From: Amblyornis subalaris
Lineage: Eukaryota > Chordata > Aves > Passeriformes > Ptilonorhynchidae
Direction: 5' to 3'
NCBI GenBank assembly: GCA_018881555.1
Contig: JACAXG010000014.1
Span: forward strand, 10,535,803-10,599,802
Length of the DNA stretch: 64,000 bases
Part shown: piece after piece, positions 24,730-37,700 of the stretch
How the letters are laid out: each line of letters opens with the position of its first letter
Position numbering within the stretch: position 1 is the stretch's first letter
Program-made: the position numbers and the translations under genes
The notes under the pieces: model-generated
Told to the model about the DNA's origin: nothing
Database searches by the model: none
The model's input: the letters and a program-made list of their open reading frames with translations, nothing else

Positions 24730-27700
24730 TGTTTTTCTTCATTGACTTTGTACAGACTTCTTTTAATGTGAACTACACACCACGTTTTACTCATATTATG
24801 TCAGGGAGTAATGTTCATCTGATTTGGAGGGAAATCCTGTTCAGGCATGAAGATAAAACAAGATTTGTGTAGTAGGTGCAAATTACATTTCTTTTCGTTC
24901 TTTGTCTTAGTATGAATATAGCATTTAGGTGGGGAGAGCTGATGCTCATTTCTAGTGCAAAACCGGTTGTTGATCCTCCTAAACTGAGTGAAAATAGCTG
25001 CCAATGCCAAGGAAAAGTAAAGAATAATTTTTTGGGGCATGTTCCATCTCAGGCTGGGGAATGTTAACTTTTGCTTTTTGTATCTTCACATGTGATCTTG
25101 CCAAAATTTCTAGCATGCTCACAGTGCTCTGACTTCATTGCTGCTTTGCTTTTTTTGACTTATAATCATCTCAGCTTTATTAATAACAGCTAACCCCTTT
25201 CATCACTCTCTGTCTCTCTGTTTATTTAGAGATTGACCTTTTGAGTGTTTGCACTAACAGTTTCTCTTTGTGAATTGTTCAACCACCGAAAATAAGTTCC
25301 AAGAAAGGGAATGTTATTTTTCCCTTGCATACTCGCAGCATTCAAAGTTGTGCCTGTGCACCTGCTTTTCAAAAGAAGCACATTCAGCTGCTCTTGCCTG
25401 TTTTGGGATGCGCAGGGCTTAGGAGACAGTGCCCTGTAATGAAAGTTAACAGTTAACAGTGGCCTGGAAGGTGGCATTAGGACGTATTGTCAGCAGTGAT
25501 CACAAGGGGATCAAGCACTTTGTTTTGCATCCCCTTTGCAAAGTCTCCTCTCAGGGATGCCTTACTTAGCACAGTTTCTCCAGAGCTACATCCATGAACA
25601 GCGTTTGCTACCATTTGCAGGGCTGGCTATGAGACAGATCCTGCAGAACCTGCAGCATTTAGAAGAACAAAGGAAATATTATCTCTTAATTTCCTTATAG
25701 CACTGAAGATGCAAATAAAAGGCAGAGAAATCTTGAATATGGAAGAGCCTGCACGTATCCAGTTTTCTGTAATCCTTGGCTACAGACAGAAGCAAAGTGT
25801 ATGTGTGTTAACAGGACAGCGAGGTCTTGGTCAGACAATCATTCTGGAGGTGAATATGTTGTCCTCTGAACCATTGATAAAATTTCCTGTGTGAAGAAGA
25901 GAAGGCAGAAAGTTTAGCAGGAAAAAGCAGAAACTCTGACCAAAGTAGAGGAGCAAGCACGGAAAAAGCACAGAAGCCCTGTTTGCTTCAGAGCAAAGCA
26001 AAGCTGAGGAATGGAAGACCCAGAGAAAGCAGGACACTGAGGATTGATGTCTACCACAAACAAAAGCAGCTTTGGAATGGTTGTTGCATAGGACAGCACT
26101 TAGGAACCCCAGTGCTCAGAATTAGGCTAGAGTGACTCTGAGGGCTGTTGTCAGAGCTCTAGGATGCATCTCCTTTGCTAAGTGTGAGAGAAACAAGAAA
26201 CCACAGGGAAATGACTGCAAACGCCCTTGTCAAAAGCTTTGAGAAATCTTCCTGACTTTTACTTTTCCAAACTTGACACTGTTATTCCTAAATCTGTTAC
26301 ACTACAAAACACAGCACATGTGCAAGCTGCTGAGTTGCTGTTTAATGAAGCATAGTTTCCTATTGCCTGCGAGACAGTTTTTACAGACATGAGGTTTGCA
26401 CTTCGGTTTGTCTACCAGAGCCCAGCCCTGAGCTCGAGAGACTGCAGTGGTCTCAAGTGAAGGACAATTGTTCTGTTATTTCTGCACCTCATTTAGCAAC
26501 CCTGTTAAATTATCTAAGACTGACCAGATGAAAGCCATGGTCAGATTCCACCTCTTCAGCCCCAAGAAGAGCTATGAGAAGTTAGTCTTTGTGGTATGTG
26601 GTGTCACCATTCAGCTGCACTGTCACCTGCACTGTTGTAACCACACGGTGCAGGAAACAGCAATGCATTGAAAAGAGAAAATATTCTACTCCTGTCACAG
26701 TCATTTCAGGCCCAAAGCTGGGTTTGGCCATGTCCTCTGGTGCATAAGAACTTTCACTGCCTGTGGGCTCTGGCATCTGCCTTGCACGCAGGTTTCTCAA
26801 CGTTCAATCTGTTGGTTAAGAGCCGCATTTTGTTTAAATCTTACAGGATTTGCAGCTGGCCAGGTTGCTGATGCTCAAATATGTGAGTGCTGTGCCTTGC
26901 AGGGCCCTGTGATCCATCTGCAGGAGCAAGTTACCTTCTGGGTGCCACTTGCCTAATTCCTGAGCCCCGACATGGCCAGGCTGTTCTTCAGCCAGTAACT
27001 CATGCTGGTGCTGGTGCCAATTTCCCGGTATCCCTGGGTTAGCCTCTGAGGTTGTTGATTTTATTCCTTCCCCTTAATTCATTAACTCTGAAACTGTCCA
27101 AATGTCATGGATTAAGCCAAAACCAGCACACCAAAGCATACTGTCCTTGGTCTTGATTTCAGTAGGTTTGCCTTTGCTCAGAGCAGTTATACAGACTTTT
27201 CCTTCCTGATTATCTGGCTGTAGTTTGCACACCTAGGATCCATTATTTATTCACTCATCTGCAGCTTCATTTGGTTCTCTGCTTGGTGCTCACCCTTCTC
27301 CTTTTTACCACCACCTCTGTTCAGATGTCTGGGTGAACTGTCATGACTGGGACCACGGATACCACTGGTCAGCCCTGGGTGTTTGTCTTGAGCCTCACAC
27401 ATCCACCATCTGCTTTTGTCCATGGTGAGGATCCATCACTCCCTCCCTGTCACTGCTGTTCTGCACTGACAGCCGTGCTGAGAGAGTATGGTGCAAATCC
27501 AAGCAAATTAAGCAGGAAAATTCAGATCTAATGAATTTCTTTGAGTTTCAGTTCGTATTACGGGGACAGACTGAAGCATTTAGCACCCAACATGCCACTC
27601 GTGTGCTGGAAGCAAAATTTTAGCAGTGTGGTCACCACAGTGACCAGAACTCTGCTCCATCACAGGACGGCAGCTCTGTATGCAGCATCCAAGCTGCTTG

Positions 27701-30107
27701 CTTTTTGGTGGCATTGCAAAAAGGGTGCCTTGGAGATGGCAGTTGTGGTAGACCAGCTCTGTGCACATGACCTTTGTTAGGGACAGGGCATCATTTCCGA
27801 ATTGTTGTGTTCTGCAGCAACGGAGAGCGTGGAACAACTGGAGTAATGCCGACCAACAGTTTTGGGAATGTGGTGGGGAGTCAGTGACTGTGTGGAAAGA
27901 GGCGGGGAGAGGNAGTAGGGAAACTCCCTCTTGAGAGTGGAATATAACTAATAGGTCACTGCAGCTGTCTTCCCTTTCTGGCTACACTTCCTCTCTTGAT
28001 TTCCAGCATGGAGAGGAGCAGGGGATGCTAAAAGTCTTTCCTGCTGGCAGAGAGGAGCAGTTTGGATGTCTCTCTCCCAAAAATGTACATTCTTGAGGGA
28101 ACAGTCAGGTGCCTTGGTGTCACCCAAGATACTTGAGTTCATTAAATCTTAGAAATGTAAAGTCTGTGAAGTATGGAGACTATTCATAGCATTCCCATCA
28201 GAAAAGCAGAACTGAGTATATCTCAGAGAGCAGCTCCCAGACACTTCTCCTGACAAAGGCCATTTCTAGGGAATCCCAGTGTTGCTACCAAATACCTGCT
28301 GGGCTCCTGACCTGAATTCCTGCTGGTGTGGTACCATGAGGGTGCCCAGGCTTAGCCAGCCCTGTCAAGATATTTCCTCCATGCCAAGTTTGGTATGAAC
28401 AGAGATGCAGTCCTGGCACAGGGGTGGTGAGCTGCTTTGGGAAGTAGGTTTGGAAGGCTTTGAGACCTGAGCTGCCTTGTCTTCTCTGTTTTCCAAAACA
28501 AGGAAATCTTCAGTTTTGTTGCCAAATCATGATTTTTTTTTCCTTCGATATAAAATCTAGACCTCAAGCCTGAGTGGTGCAAACACAAGTTAGCAGCTGA
28601 TCTTTCTCATTAGAAACAACTGTGCAGTGAGAGTATGATACTANAGCTGTAACACATTGCAATCTCCTTTTTCTTTCCTTTGAGGCCAGCTAGTTTTTCT
28701 CTGGCACCCAGGATTAGAAATATATGTCTGTATTTGGCTGCTAAAGCAGCAGCCTGAGGTATGATTTTCCGTAGCACAGTGCATTTGACTTCAGTAGGGG
28801 CTGAAGGGATACAGCAGTTCAGAAAAGGTGACCTCTCATTTAGTATTTACAGATGCATTTCAAAGCCTGACTTCAGGCGCNTGAGTTTGAAAATGTTTGA
28901 CCTAAAGTCCTTTTCCCCTTTTGGTTTACTGCCAGTTCTTATCTGGTCGTTACTGGAGCAGGTCACCACATTATCCCTTAGTAGCAGCTATCAGTAAGTG
29001 TCAATTCCCAGCAAATGAATTCAGCTGCTTGACAATATTTTTTTTTATGATGTCTATTTAAAGATGACAAAAATCATAAATCTTGCAGGCTTGTCACTGA
29101 GAGTTTTTATTGAGTTTGTTGATGAAACAACTTCACAGCTCAGCTGAAGAGGAACTGCAGGGTTTGAAGAAGCAAAAGGCTTTTGATAGTGTGCAGTAGT
29201 CCAAGAAATTGAAGCTAGAAACCAACTTGCTGGCATTCTGTCCATATTCCTTCTTCCTAATCAGAGCATGAGCTTCTCTTCACACCCCTGAGAGAGGCTG
29301 AGCATTTTCCAGTCCCTCTAGAAAAGAGGCCAATCACCACGTGAAGCACGGGGATGTTTTTAACCATGGGAGTTAGAGAAGGGGAATTAGGACCTGGAGG
29401 GTGGCAGTCAGGGTGAGCGTGACCTCCCTGAGTGCAGCAGTGTTTCCTTCTCTCCTTCACATCCTGCAGTGGAAAGTTCCATTGCAATACTGTTGTTTTA
29501 CAATTACAAATTTTATTTGCTGAGGAAAGTTTGAATCTTGTGGACATTTTGATAACAGCCAATAAACTCTCCTCCATAAATCTGCTGGGTGAATTCCCTG
29601 GTTGCCATTTGCATTCTCATCCTCTGTGCAGGCCAGTGGCTCTCATTGACACTTACTTTATTTTACAGTCAACGAACTGACTGGCAGAGTTTATGGAGTA
29701 ATTGCAGCATTATGCAACAAGTGGGAAGGTTTATGGTTTTCTGTAGAAGGAAGATATAACAACTAATATAACCGCTTTAGCAACCACCCTGACACTGGGT
29801 TGGGCCATAAAATTCCAAATTGGATTGAAAAGAGTATCTAAAAAATGTGTCTCAGGAATAAACCTCTATTTAACAGAGAGGAATGGATTTTAGCTGCGTT
29901 TGACTGTTGAAGTTATTTTAGGTTTCATTCCCTGTTTCTTGAAAAGCAGGGATTTGCTTGTCCTCCAAGCTTCAGCAGACTGCAGACTTTTAAGACTGTT
30001 TCTTAAAAGTGTGGCACAGTGGTTCTGCAGTTGTATGTTTACCAAAGTTAATGTATTAAATGTAGTATTAATATCTTCTGTTATAACAATAGTTATCTGG
30101 TGTATCT

Positions 30108-30133
30108 TGTTCCACTGTTCATTCAGTGGAACA
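30108..30133. repeat. Hairpin: 10-bp perfect stem, 6-nt loop
   Basis: TGTTCCACTG (30108-30117) and CAGTGGAACA (30124-30133) are exact reverse complements separated by TTCATT. The stem is too short for a typical microRNA precursor, and no terminator role applies to vertebrate intron DNA. Confidence 0.75.
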
Positions 30134-31316
30134 GTCACTCTTGCATTACCCACCAAAAAAACCCCATTCTGCAGAGATAAAATCAGACTGTGAGGTAAAT
30201 CCAATACTAGGTTGTGCTGGTCTCTGAAGAGAAATTACAGTTTCAAAACCTGGTCTTGGCTAAACTCCCACTGACTCTGGCTGAGCCAAAATTTTGCCTA
30301 TGATATAGTAAGCACCAGGTTTTTTTCCCGTTAAGTGAAATTGAGTCATGTCAGAGGTCCTTTAAGTGTCCTTGTATTTTTCTATCTCCCTGCAGATGAC
30401 ACTCAACCAGCAATCCCATAAATCGTCCATGCACTTAGTCAAAAAACCAGCAGCGTCAAATTGTCTTGTGTCTTGTTACAGGGTGCACAGCTTTCCTTTC
30501 CTTTTTGCCATGATGTCTCAGAATCACAGCTCCAGTGGCTGACTGCTCTTGTCCTCTGAGATGAGTTTAGAAAGGAAGTCCCAAGGTGAAATTTCCTGTA
30601 CCTGTTTTAGGCACAAAGACAAGTGACTGTATCTAAACGCTGCTGTTGTGGCACTTGCAGCTTGCTTCACGGAGTTGTCCAGATTCATGACCTAGATGCT
30701 TTATAGGTGGGTGTGTTTTTATAGCTATACTATCTTTGTGTATATTGTATCTGTTACATATATGTGTACTATATACCTGGGATTATATTTTTAAAAAATC
30801 TTGGTGTTCTCCCACTAACTTTTCAAAGCAGAGCATGGAGAGGATATGTTAAAAAGACTCGGACTGAAGGAGTGGTAATGGGATGTTGCAAGCATGCCCA
30901 GGGGAAAGAAGTAAGAGTAATGTAAGTTTAGTGCAAAGAATTTCAAAACATTAACCTCTGGTACATCAGGCCTAAAGCCCTTACTACATTTGCAAGTAGT
31001 TTTGGTATTGCCAGCTCCTCAGCTGGATTATTTTAAACTACCGAGCAAAACTACAAAGCCTTTTCTGTCTAATTGCTAGAGGGTCTCAGAAAACTAATTT
31101 CCACAGCAGAGAGCAGTGAACTCTCACCCTTGGCCTGGAAGCTGCAGTTGCTGTCCTGTGTGTGGCACAGCACAGAGCAGCACGTGTGGATTGCTCCCCT
31201 ATGCTGGCTATCAGGCACGCTAATANCAATGTGCTCTGCAAATCTCTCTCTAGTCATGCATATTTTAAAATGCCATTTTAATAACTGAAGGCTTAATGCT
31301 AAACTTCCAAACTTTT

Positions 31317-31336
31317 AATGTTGTTTACACAACATT
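31317..31336. repeat. Hairpin: 8-bp stem around a TGTTTAC forkhead-like word
   Basis: AATGTTGT (31317-31324) and ACAACATT (31329-31336) pair perfectly around TTAC. The centre reads TGTTTAC, a forkhead-type core. An 8-bp stem may be chance. Confidence 0.5.
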
Positions 31337-33161
31337 CAAATCAGGCCTATTTTGACAAGCCCTGAACCTTTGTCAGGTGCCATTACATTGTTTTGTAACA
31401 GCACTGGACTTTCAGGAATTGCAGTAAATAAATGAATGAAGTTAAAAGCCCTGGGGTGAACTTCAACCAGGGCAGTGGATCCGGAGGCTGGCTGCCTGCT
31501 GCAGAACACCACTTTATCTTCTCTGATGAATCACCAAGTTGTGCACAGCATTAATAAACATGTGCCAGAGAGAAAAGAGGATGTTATCTAGATGTAATGA
31601 ACTCCTGAACTGACTGGAGAATATGACATACTGACAAGAAGTCATCGACTACGAAGCAAGACAGGCCCCCTCACCTCTGAAGCCCAGTGTTAGGTATCAC
31701 AAAGCCACTGTTATCTGAGCCATTATCTGTGGAGCCAGCCCTGCATGGTTGCCCCATTAACATTTCATGTGCAAAGAGATGAAGCTGCGAATGCTTAAAA
31801 GTCTCCCAGTGGCTAAACTGCAAAGCTTTTATATTTTCTTTATTTGAAGACTTAGCACACAGGCATGTGTGTGCACATAATCTCCAGCCTGGAGATTTCA
31901 AGCTGTTAGGTAAATGAAATGTTTCAATGACAACTTTTTTGGGTTTTGTCACTAGATACTGTTAGCCTTTAGTAAATTAGGAATAAATACTTGCAAAGAG
32001 AGTTTCATTTTTCTTTAGCACTATTTTCTGGTGGCAGCTGGACAGATAATGCAGCCACGAAGTGAAACTTCTTTATAAAGAAGTGCGAGTACAAGCTCTT
32101 CTGAGGCTTGCAGGCAAACCCCTGCAGCTTCATAGCAGTAGTCAGCAATATTTCAAACAGTGAGAAGATAATGGTCACTTTGAAATGTAAGAAATGGATT
32201 TGGATGGTGAATTTTAAAACCAAGCACTGATCCAACGATTGTGACCACATCTGATTGCAGCAGTCATGCTGAAGGCAGGCCTGAGTCATAGTCACACTTG
32301 AAACCTTTGAGCATCACTCTGGTTGTAAAAAATGGATTTAAAGTGGGGGTTAACTAGTCTGCACATGCCCACTGGACGAATTGCTAAAAAAAGGTGTGGG
32401 GCAAATGTGAACCAGGCATCTTGTGGACAGAATAATTCTTTCAGTTTATGGGCACTTACAGAACTTTTGCCTCTTGCAGTGAAGTGAATGTGGTTGTCTC
32501 CAGTATTCTTCTGCCCACCTTGAAAAGAGTGGGCTGCTCAGATTGTCTAAGGGTGTTCAGTAGTTTTTTAAAAGCCTACTTCCTTTGAGATGTCAGGCAG
32601 CGAGATGTGTCAGTGTCTTCAGCAAATGTTTAGGTTTTTGAATGTGATTTAAGGTCCTGTGAGCTGCTAATTAACTTACTTTTTAGTCTGTCCTGCCCTC
32701 TTGTGAACCCAGATGCTTGCTTAAATCCAAAGAAGGGGAAAGTGGACCTGACCTCTGTGTCTGTAGGTGAGAGATTTACAAAGAAAAAGTAATGCAAACT
32801 GCAAAAATGGAAAGAAGTCTGTGAAGTCAGATGCATCTTTGGTCTTTCTTATGCATCCCTTCAGCACGGACAGGTCTCTCAAAACATGTATTTTCTAAAA
32901 TGCCCTGTTTCCCTTTCCCCCTCTGTAATGGAACTTCGTAGCTGCTTGTGTCTACCCAGCATGAGTTGAGCTGTGGAGTTCAACTGCTTTTTGAATTAAT
33001 AACAGGGACAAAACCTGCTTAAGGAGGAGAGAGGAGAGGATGCAGCCAGAGGAGCCCTGTGGTTCACGTCACTGCTGCTGCTACAGCTCTTTCAGCATTG
33101 GACAGAGCTCTGCGGGGCTGCCACGGCACAGCAAACACCTCAGCTGCCCTTGGCAGCAGCG

Positions 33162-33249
33162 GGGCTTCCAGGGGGGCTTCTAGAGGTTTGCAGCCTTGGG
33201 CCATCCCAGCAGGGCTTCCAGAGGTGTNTAGCCTCGGGCCGTCCTTCCT
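33162..33249. repeat. Two-copy tandem repeat, 38-bp period
   Basis: GGGCTTCTAGAGG...GCAGCCTTGGGCCATCC (33174-33211) is repeated as GGGCTTCCAGAGG...TAGCCTCGGGCCGTCC (33212-33249) with a few substitutions and one N. A third partial copy of the GGGGCTTCCAGGG start lies at 33161. It sits in a locally GC-rich patch (about 33040-33290). Confidence 0.75.
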
Positions 33250-35559
33250 GAGCTCCGAAGGTTTTGCCACAGTTACTAGCAGCATCAGCAGAAAGCCATA
33301 AGAAGCTCAGTGCCTTTCTTGGGTAGAAGCTTTCATGGAATTTGGTTTCAGCTGAATGGGTATTGCATGTGCTTCTTTGATGGTATTTCAGATAACCTAG
33401 TGGAAGCTTAAATATTCACTTATAAACCAGTATAAAAATAATACTGCCCATCTGTTTAACTAGTCTTGGTCTGTCTTGTAACAGTTCACTGACCATCTGT
33501 TACTGTGGCGTAGAGATAGGCACTGTGAATCCACTTGACTGTGTGGATTTCAGACTTCAGTTTATTTTTGGTTGCTGGTACATATGGACCATGTTCTGTT
33601 ACTCTCCATGTGTTTGTTCAGAAGGACTTAGCACGAATTTCCCTGGGAGGGGTGTTTCAGAATGGGGGAAGAAGGGGAAGAAAAGCAATTAATTTTTTAC
33701 TTTAACAATCATNAATAGTTTCTAATTTGGATCCCATCTTGCTGTCTTTTCCCCCAGCAAGCGGTGTGGATGGATGGAGCAGGGGAGGGTGGCAACCCAG
33801 ACGTGAGCTATCTGATTAATGAAGTCACTGTCAGGCATGCAAAACTCGGACAAAATGAATAATTTCAGAGTTCTCTTATCAGTGTTTCTGCTCTCTCCCC
33901 TCTTTCACATNGTTAAAGGTTGGGCAGGGTGTCTAGGCACTCATGCCCTGCCACAGTGCTCCTTAGTCTCCACATCCAACAGGCATCTGATAAATTAGAA
34001 TTGCATTTAGCTGGCTGGGTGCATTTGCATGGTCTGCTTGTGAGACACAGTGATCACATGTAGCAGTGATGCTCTTGGTTTTATTAGTGATGCCTTTAGT
34101 AGCCCTAGTCACAATAGTCGCTGCACGAGGCAAAGATGAGAGAGAAGTGTCTCCTTTCCAGGGGCAGCCAATGGCATGAAAAAGAACTGATATTAGGCTG
34201 GGCTCGTGCATGCTGCAGATCACCATTTGTTGCCTCATCTGTGGTGTGTGGCTGTTTCATTGACCCTTACTGAGTTCAGTCTTGGTGAAAAGCACTGGAA
34301 GAAAATTTTTCCTGAGATCATAATGTTGTTCCCTGTGGACANCTTCCTGTCAGGGGCTTCATGGCTCAGCAGAGCTGGAAGGGGTGCTGGCTTTTGTTCC
34401 TGCTTCTACTTTACAACAGAGTGAAAACTCATGTGTGTAGTACTCCTGCCTTTGGGTGGCATGAGGTGGAAGTGAAACTTCCTCAGCCTGACCAGGTATG
34501 AGCCAGGCAGCTGCTAGGCAATTAAGCTAAATGTTGACACAGTCTCCATTCCTTTGACGGAAGAGGTTTAGAATGGCTGTGCAGGTGACGCAGNAACATT
34601 CCAGGAGTTGGTCTGTACTTGTTTCTATTGCTCATGAAATGCTTTGTGCTTTCTTTCCAAGTTAGCCTATTTAGACAAGCAGCAGCATTCATTCAGGCAT
34701 CACCTAGCACTCCAAAAGAATCAAGTTCAGCTCTAGATCAGCTATAAGCCATCACAACTCCTCTTGTCAGGAAATCCTTCTAGCACACACAAATGCTGTG
34801 AGAAAAAATACAGCCANGATAAAGGTTGCACTGGGAGGTGCAACATGAACATGGAGGTGGAGCAGTGTCCCAGTGAACTGCAGTTTCCAGACTGGGAAAA
34901 CATTTCAAAATCCCACCAGGATCCACAGTATCGCTGTCTGGTGAGCAAAAGAAGTGGGCTCCTATGCAGTGAGGAGAAGCAACCAAATCCTTCTCATCGG
35001 GAACCAATAGCATTTCTGTGTGTGCAACTATAGCAGACATGTAGGTGAAACAGGATTATGGTTCTGCATTAGTTATCAGCTAATTAGGCCCTTGTTTTTA
35101 GAGAAAACCAACTTTATAAAAATCAGGTGAAAGGATTTCTTGTATCTATTACTTACCAAAGCTTTGTTAACACCTCACCACCTTTAATCTCNTACCATTC
35201 TTACTTGTATTTAGTAATCTATCTGAATTAGAAGTGGTGTGACCCATTCTCTGCTGAGGCCAGACTGCCAGCATATAGAAATTACTGAAATGAGGCGCCA
35301 AAGTAATGTAAGGACAAATGTCTCCCTGTACAGATTGGCATGAACACTGGAGGCAGCATTTGAGCGTAATATTGACTAATTATTTAACCGTGAGTGGCAG
35401 CTTTGAACATTGTGTTCTTTTTGCTTCGCTTCCCGCATTTACTGTGAATCCTAATTACGAAGGGAACAAGTATTTCTTCTCAGGTCGCTGAAAACACAGC
35501 AGCCAGCTTTGGGAAGTGCACGGGGTGCAGAGTGGAGGCAGCTATGAACTGTGCCTCAG

Positions 35560-35605
35560 CTAGTTCTCGTACTAGAGCTAGTACTANGTGCTAGCATTAG
35601 TACTC
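35560..35605. repeat. Self-complementary CTAG/GTAC-rich cluster
   Basis: Repeated words TAGTTCTCGTACTAGAGC, TAGTACTA and GTGCTAGCATTAGTACTC are made of overlapping short palindromes (CTAG, GTAC, GCTAGC, AGTACT). One N interrupts it. Function unknown. Confidence 0.5.
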
Positions 35606-35738
35606 ACTGAGCAGGGAGAGCAGGTGTTGGTGGGGATCTGGTCTGAAAATTCAAAAGCTGCTGATAAGAGAAAAAGTAGATCATGGACTAAAACCGCATA
35701 ATTTGAAATGAGCCATTTAGATTATTAGCAACATGATT

Positions 35739-35760
35739 CCCTCCCCCCCCACCCCCCGCC
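35739..35760. repeat. C-rich tract, possible G-quadruplex on minus strand
   Basis: CCCTCCCCCCCC (35739-35750) followed by ACCCCCCGCC gives several long G runs on the minus strand separated by single bases. That satisfies the simple G-quadruplex pattern by sequence; structure is untested. Confidence 0.6.
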
Positions 35761-37389
35761 TTTCCAAAAGGCTTGGCTTTTTAATGATGATTCTTTCTGT
35801 GATGTTAACAAGAAGTGTCCCCAGTTGGATGCTTTTCAGTAGGGGTCATGTGTATCAAGAGATCTGACCCCTAAAAGAGGAATGTAAGCTTCTGGCATTC
35901 ACTTTGTGTTCAAAATATCTCTGCCACAGATGGAAACTTATCTGTATTTAAAGGAACATGCATGTGCAGCAAACAGCTGGATCCCCTGAACGAGAGGAGA
36001 CAACTGTCAGTTGCTTGAGAAGTCAGATGGTCATCTTATTCTTGCCCTTGCCACTGTCTTTTGGTCTCCTAACCTATCAGGTGAAAAATAAGACTTCAGC
36101 TCCCAAAGAGCTGAGACAATAAACATGGCAGTAAAGTGGGAATTAATGTTTAGGTGCTGCACTGAAATTTGTGACACCATGAACAATTAGTCATATACCT
36201 AATAAGAAAATTAAGTTTGATCCTATTTATTCTGAAGGCCCTAGAAAAAAGGACATTCTCTTCAAGCGCATTTGTGTACAGTTGAGTCAGAATCGTTACA
36301 TGGACTTCAGTGGAAATTGTGTCCCATATTCCCCCTGGACCAACCTCTTTAAGTGCTGCTGAGTGTAGGCTTGAAGTCTCAGCTTTTAATTGAAAAGTAT
36401 GCCATTGACAGGGCCTCATGCCTTGTCTCTGTTTCTTGGAGAAAGCCTGTCTTCACTGTAGGATTTCTTGGGTTCAGAGAACGTGGTTTTAGCTCAGGCC
36501 AGAGATCAGCTGTGAATCTTGAGTCTGTGTGTCCTCTCTGGCCGTGTGCACATTGCTGGGCTCTCCAAGGACACCCGTCTGCCGCAGCTCGTTGTGCAGC
36601 TGCCAGCTCAGCCTCTCTATGGCTTGTTTGGTTTCTCTNCCATAAGCAAAAAGTCACCTGGAAGACTTTGCTTGGCCCTCAGGCTCATTCAGAGTTGTGG
36701 GAGGGAGCTGGAAGACGGCGAGTGCCTCAGTAGTGGAACAAAGCATGCTGGATTGCTATCCCTGCTCCAGCTCCCCTCTGCAAGCCTGCCTGCACACACC
36801 TATGCTTTTGTGGCAGATTGGCACAGCAGTCGTGGCAGGGTAAGGACACCGTTGGCTAAAAGATCACATTGCTACTGCCTTGGGGTGCATTCTTGGAGGC
36901 TGGAGTCATGTGCAGTGTAAATATATCTTCTTACTCTTTCATCTGGGGTCAGATGATGCCAGGCTATTATATTAAATGCTGTGTTGCAGTAGGTACTCTA
37001 TGGATGAGTTTGTGAATGATACCTTTTTCCACAATAAATTAGTTGGAAATCCCCTACCTCTAGACCAGGGTGTTAATACCAGTCACAGCCCTTTCTTTCC
37101 ATTAAGCTTGATTAAGTTAGCTATGGTTGCTACTTGCTGATTTGCCTCTGTGAGAAACCTACTGGCTGTCTTTCCTGTAAGTGCCCAATGGATGTTTTTA
37201 ACTACAGAGGTTACTGAGATATGCCAAGACCAAGATGTCAAGGTTGGCCCTGAGCATTTGTCTCTGTATTACTGGAAAATTTATTTCTGATGTAAAAAGA
37301 TTGCCAAAAGCCCATTAGAAAACTTGATGTCCTCTGTTCCTTCCTATTTCCAAAGTCTGCTGCAGAGCTCTGATTCCAAAATGCACTTT

Positions 37390-37700
37390 TAATAAACTTG
37401 CCATTGCATTGGGTATTTTTAATTTAAAGTACCATTTCTGCAAACACAGGGTTGTACCACTTTCTTTTTGCATGTGATACTGAGTTGGTTGTGCATATTA
37501 ATTAAAGGCCATTAGCAGAGCAAGTGCAAAGCAGTGCAAAATGTGACTGAGCACATGTGCTGTGCTGCAGTCTGCAGTGTTCTGTGTTGTACCATTTTTT
37601 GATGAGATTTGAAAAATTACAAGTGAAAACATACTCTTCCTTTATTAGCCGCTATTATTAGAACCATATGGCTTGAACTGAGGAGTAAAGTGTGCCTGAC
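37390..37700. other. Candidate conserved non-coding element
   Basis: Repeat-free AT-rich block with TTTTTAATTTAAAG, GCATATTAATTAAAGGCC (TTAATTAA palindrome at 37498-37505) and CTTTATTAGCCGCTATTATTAG, all homeobox-like words, plus isolated CpG. Octamer ATTTGCAT copies follow at 37911 and 38008. Conservation is not assessable here. Confidence 0.3.

Noticed and set aside
29890..30204. A 104-codon minus-strand frame with heptad-like leucines and an LQNH...LL segment reminiscent of a retroviral envelope coiled coil
   Set aside because: There is no fusion peptide, cysteine motif, membrane anchor or flanking viral sequence, and the complementary strand is equally open. The resemblance is too weak to annotate.
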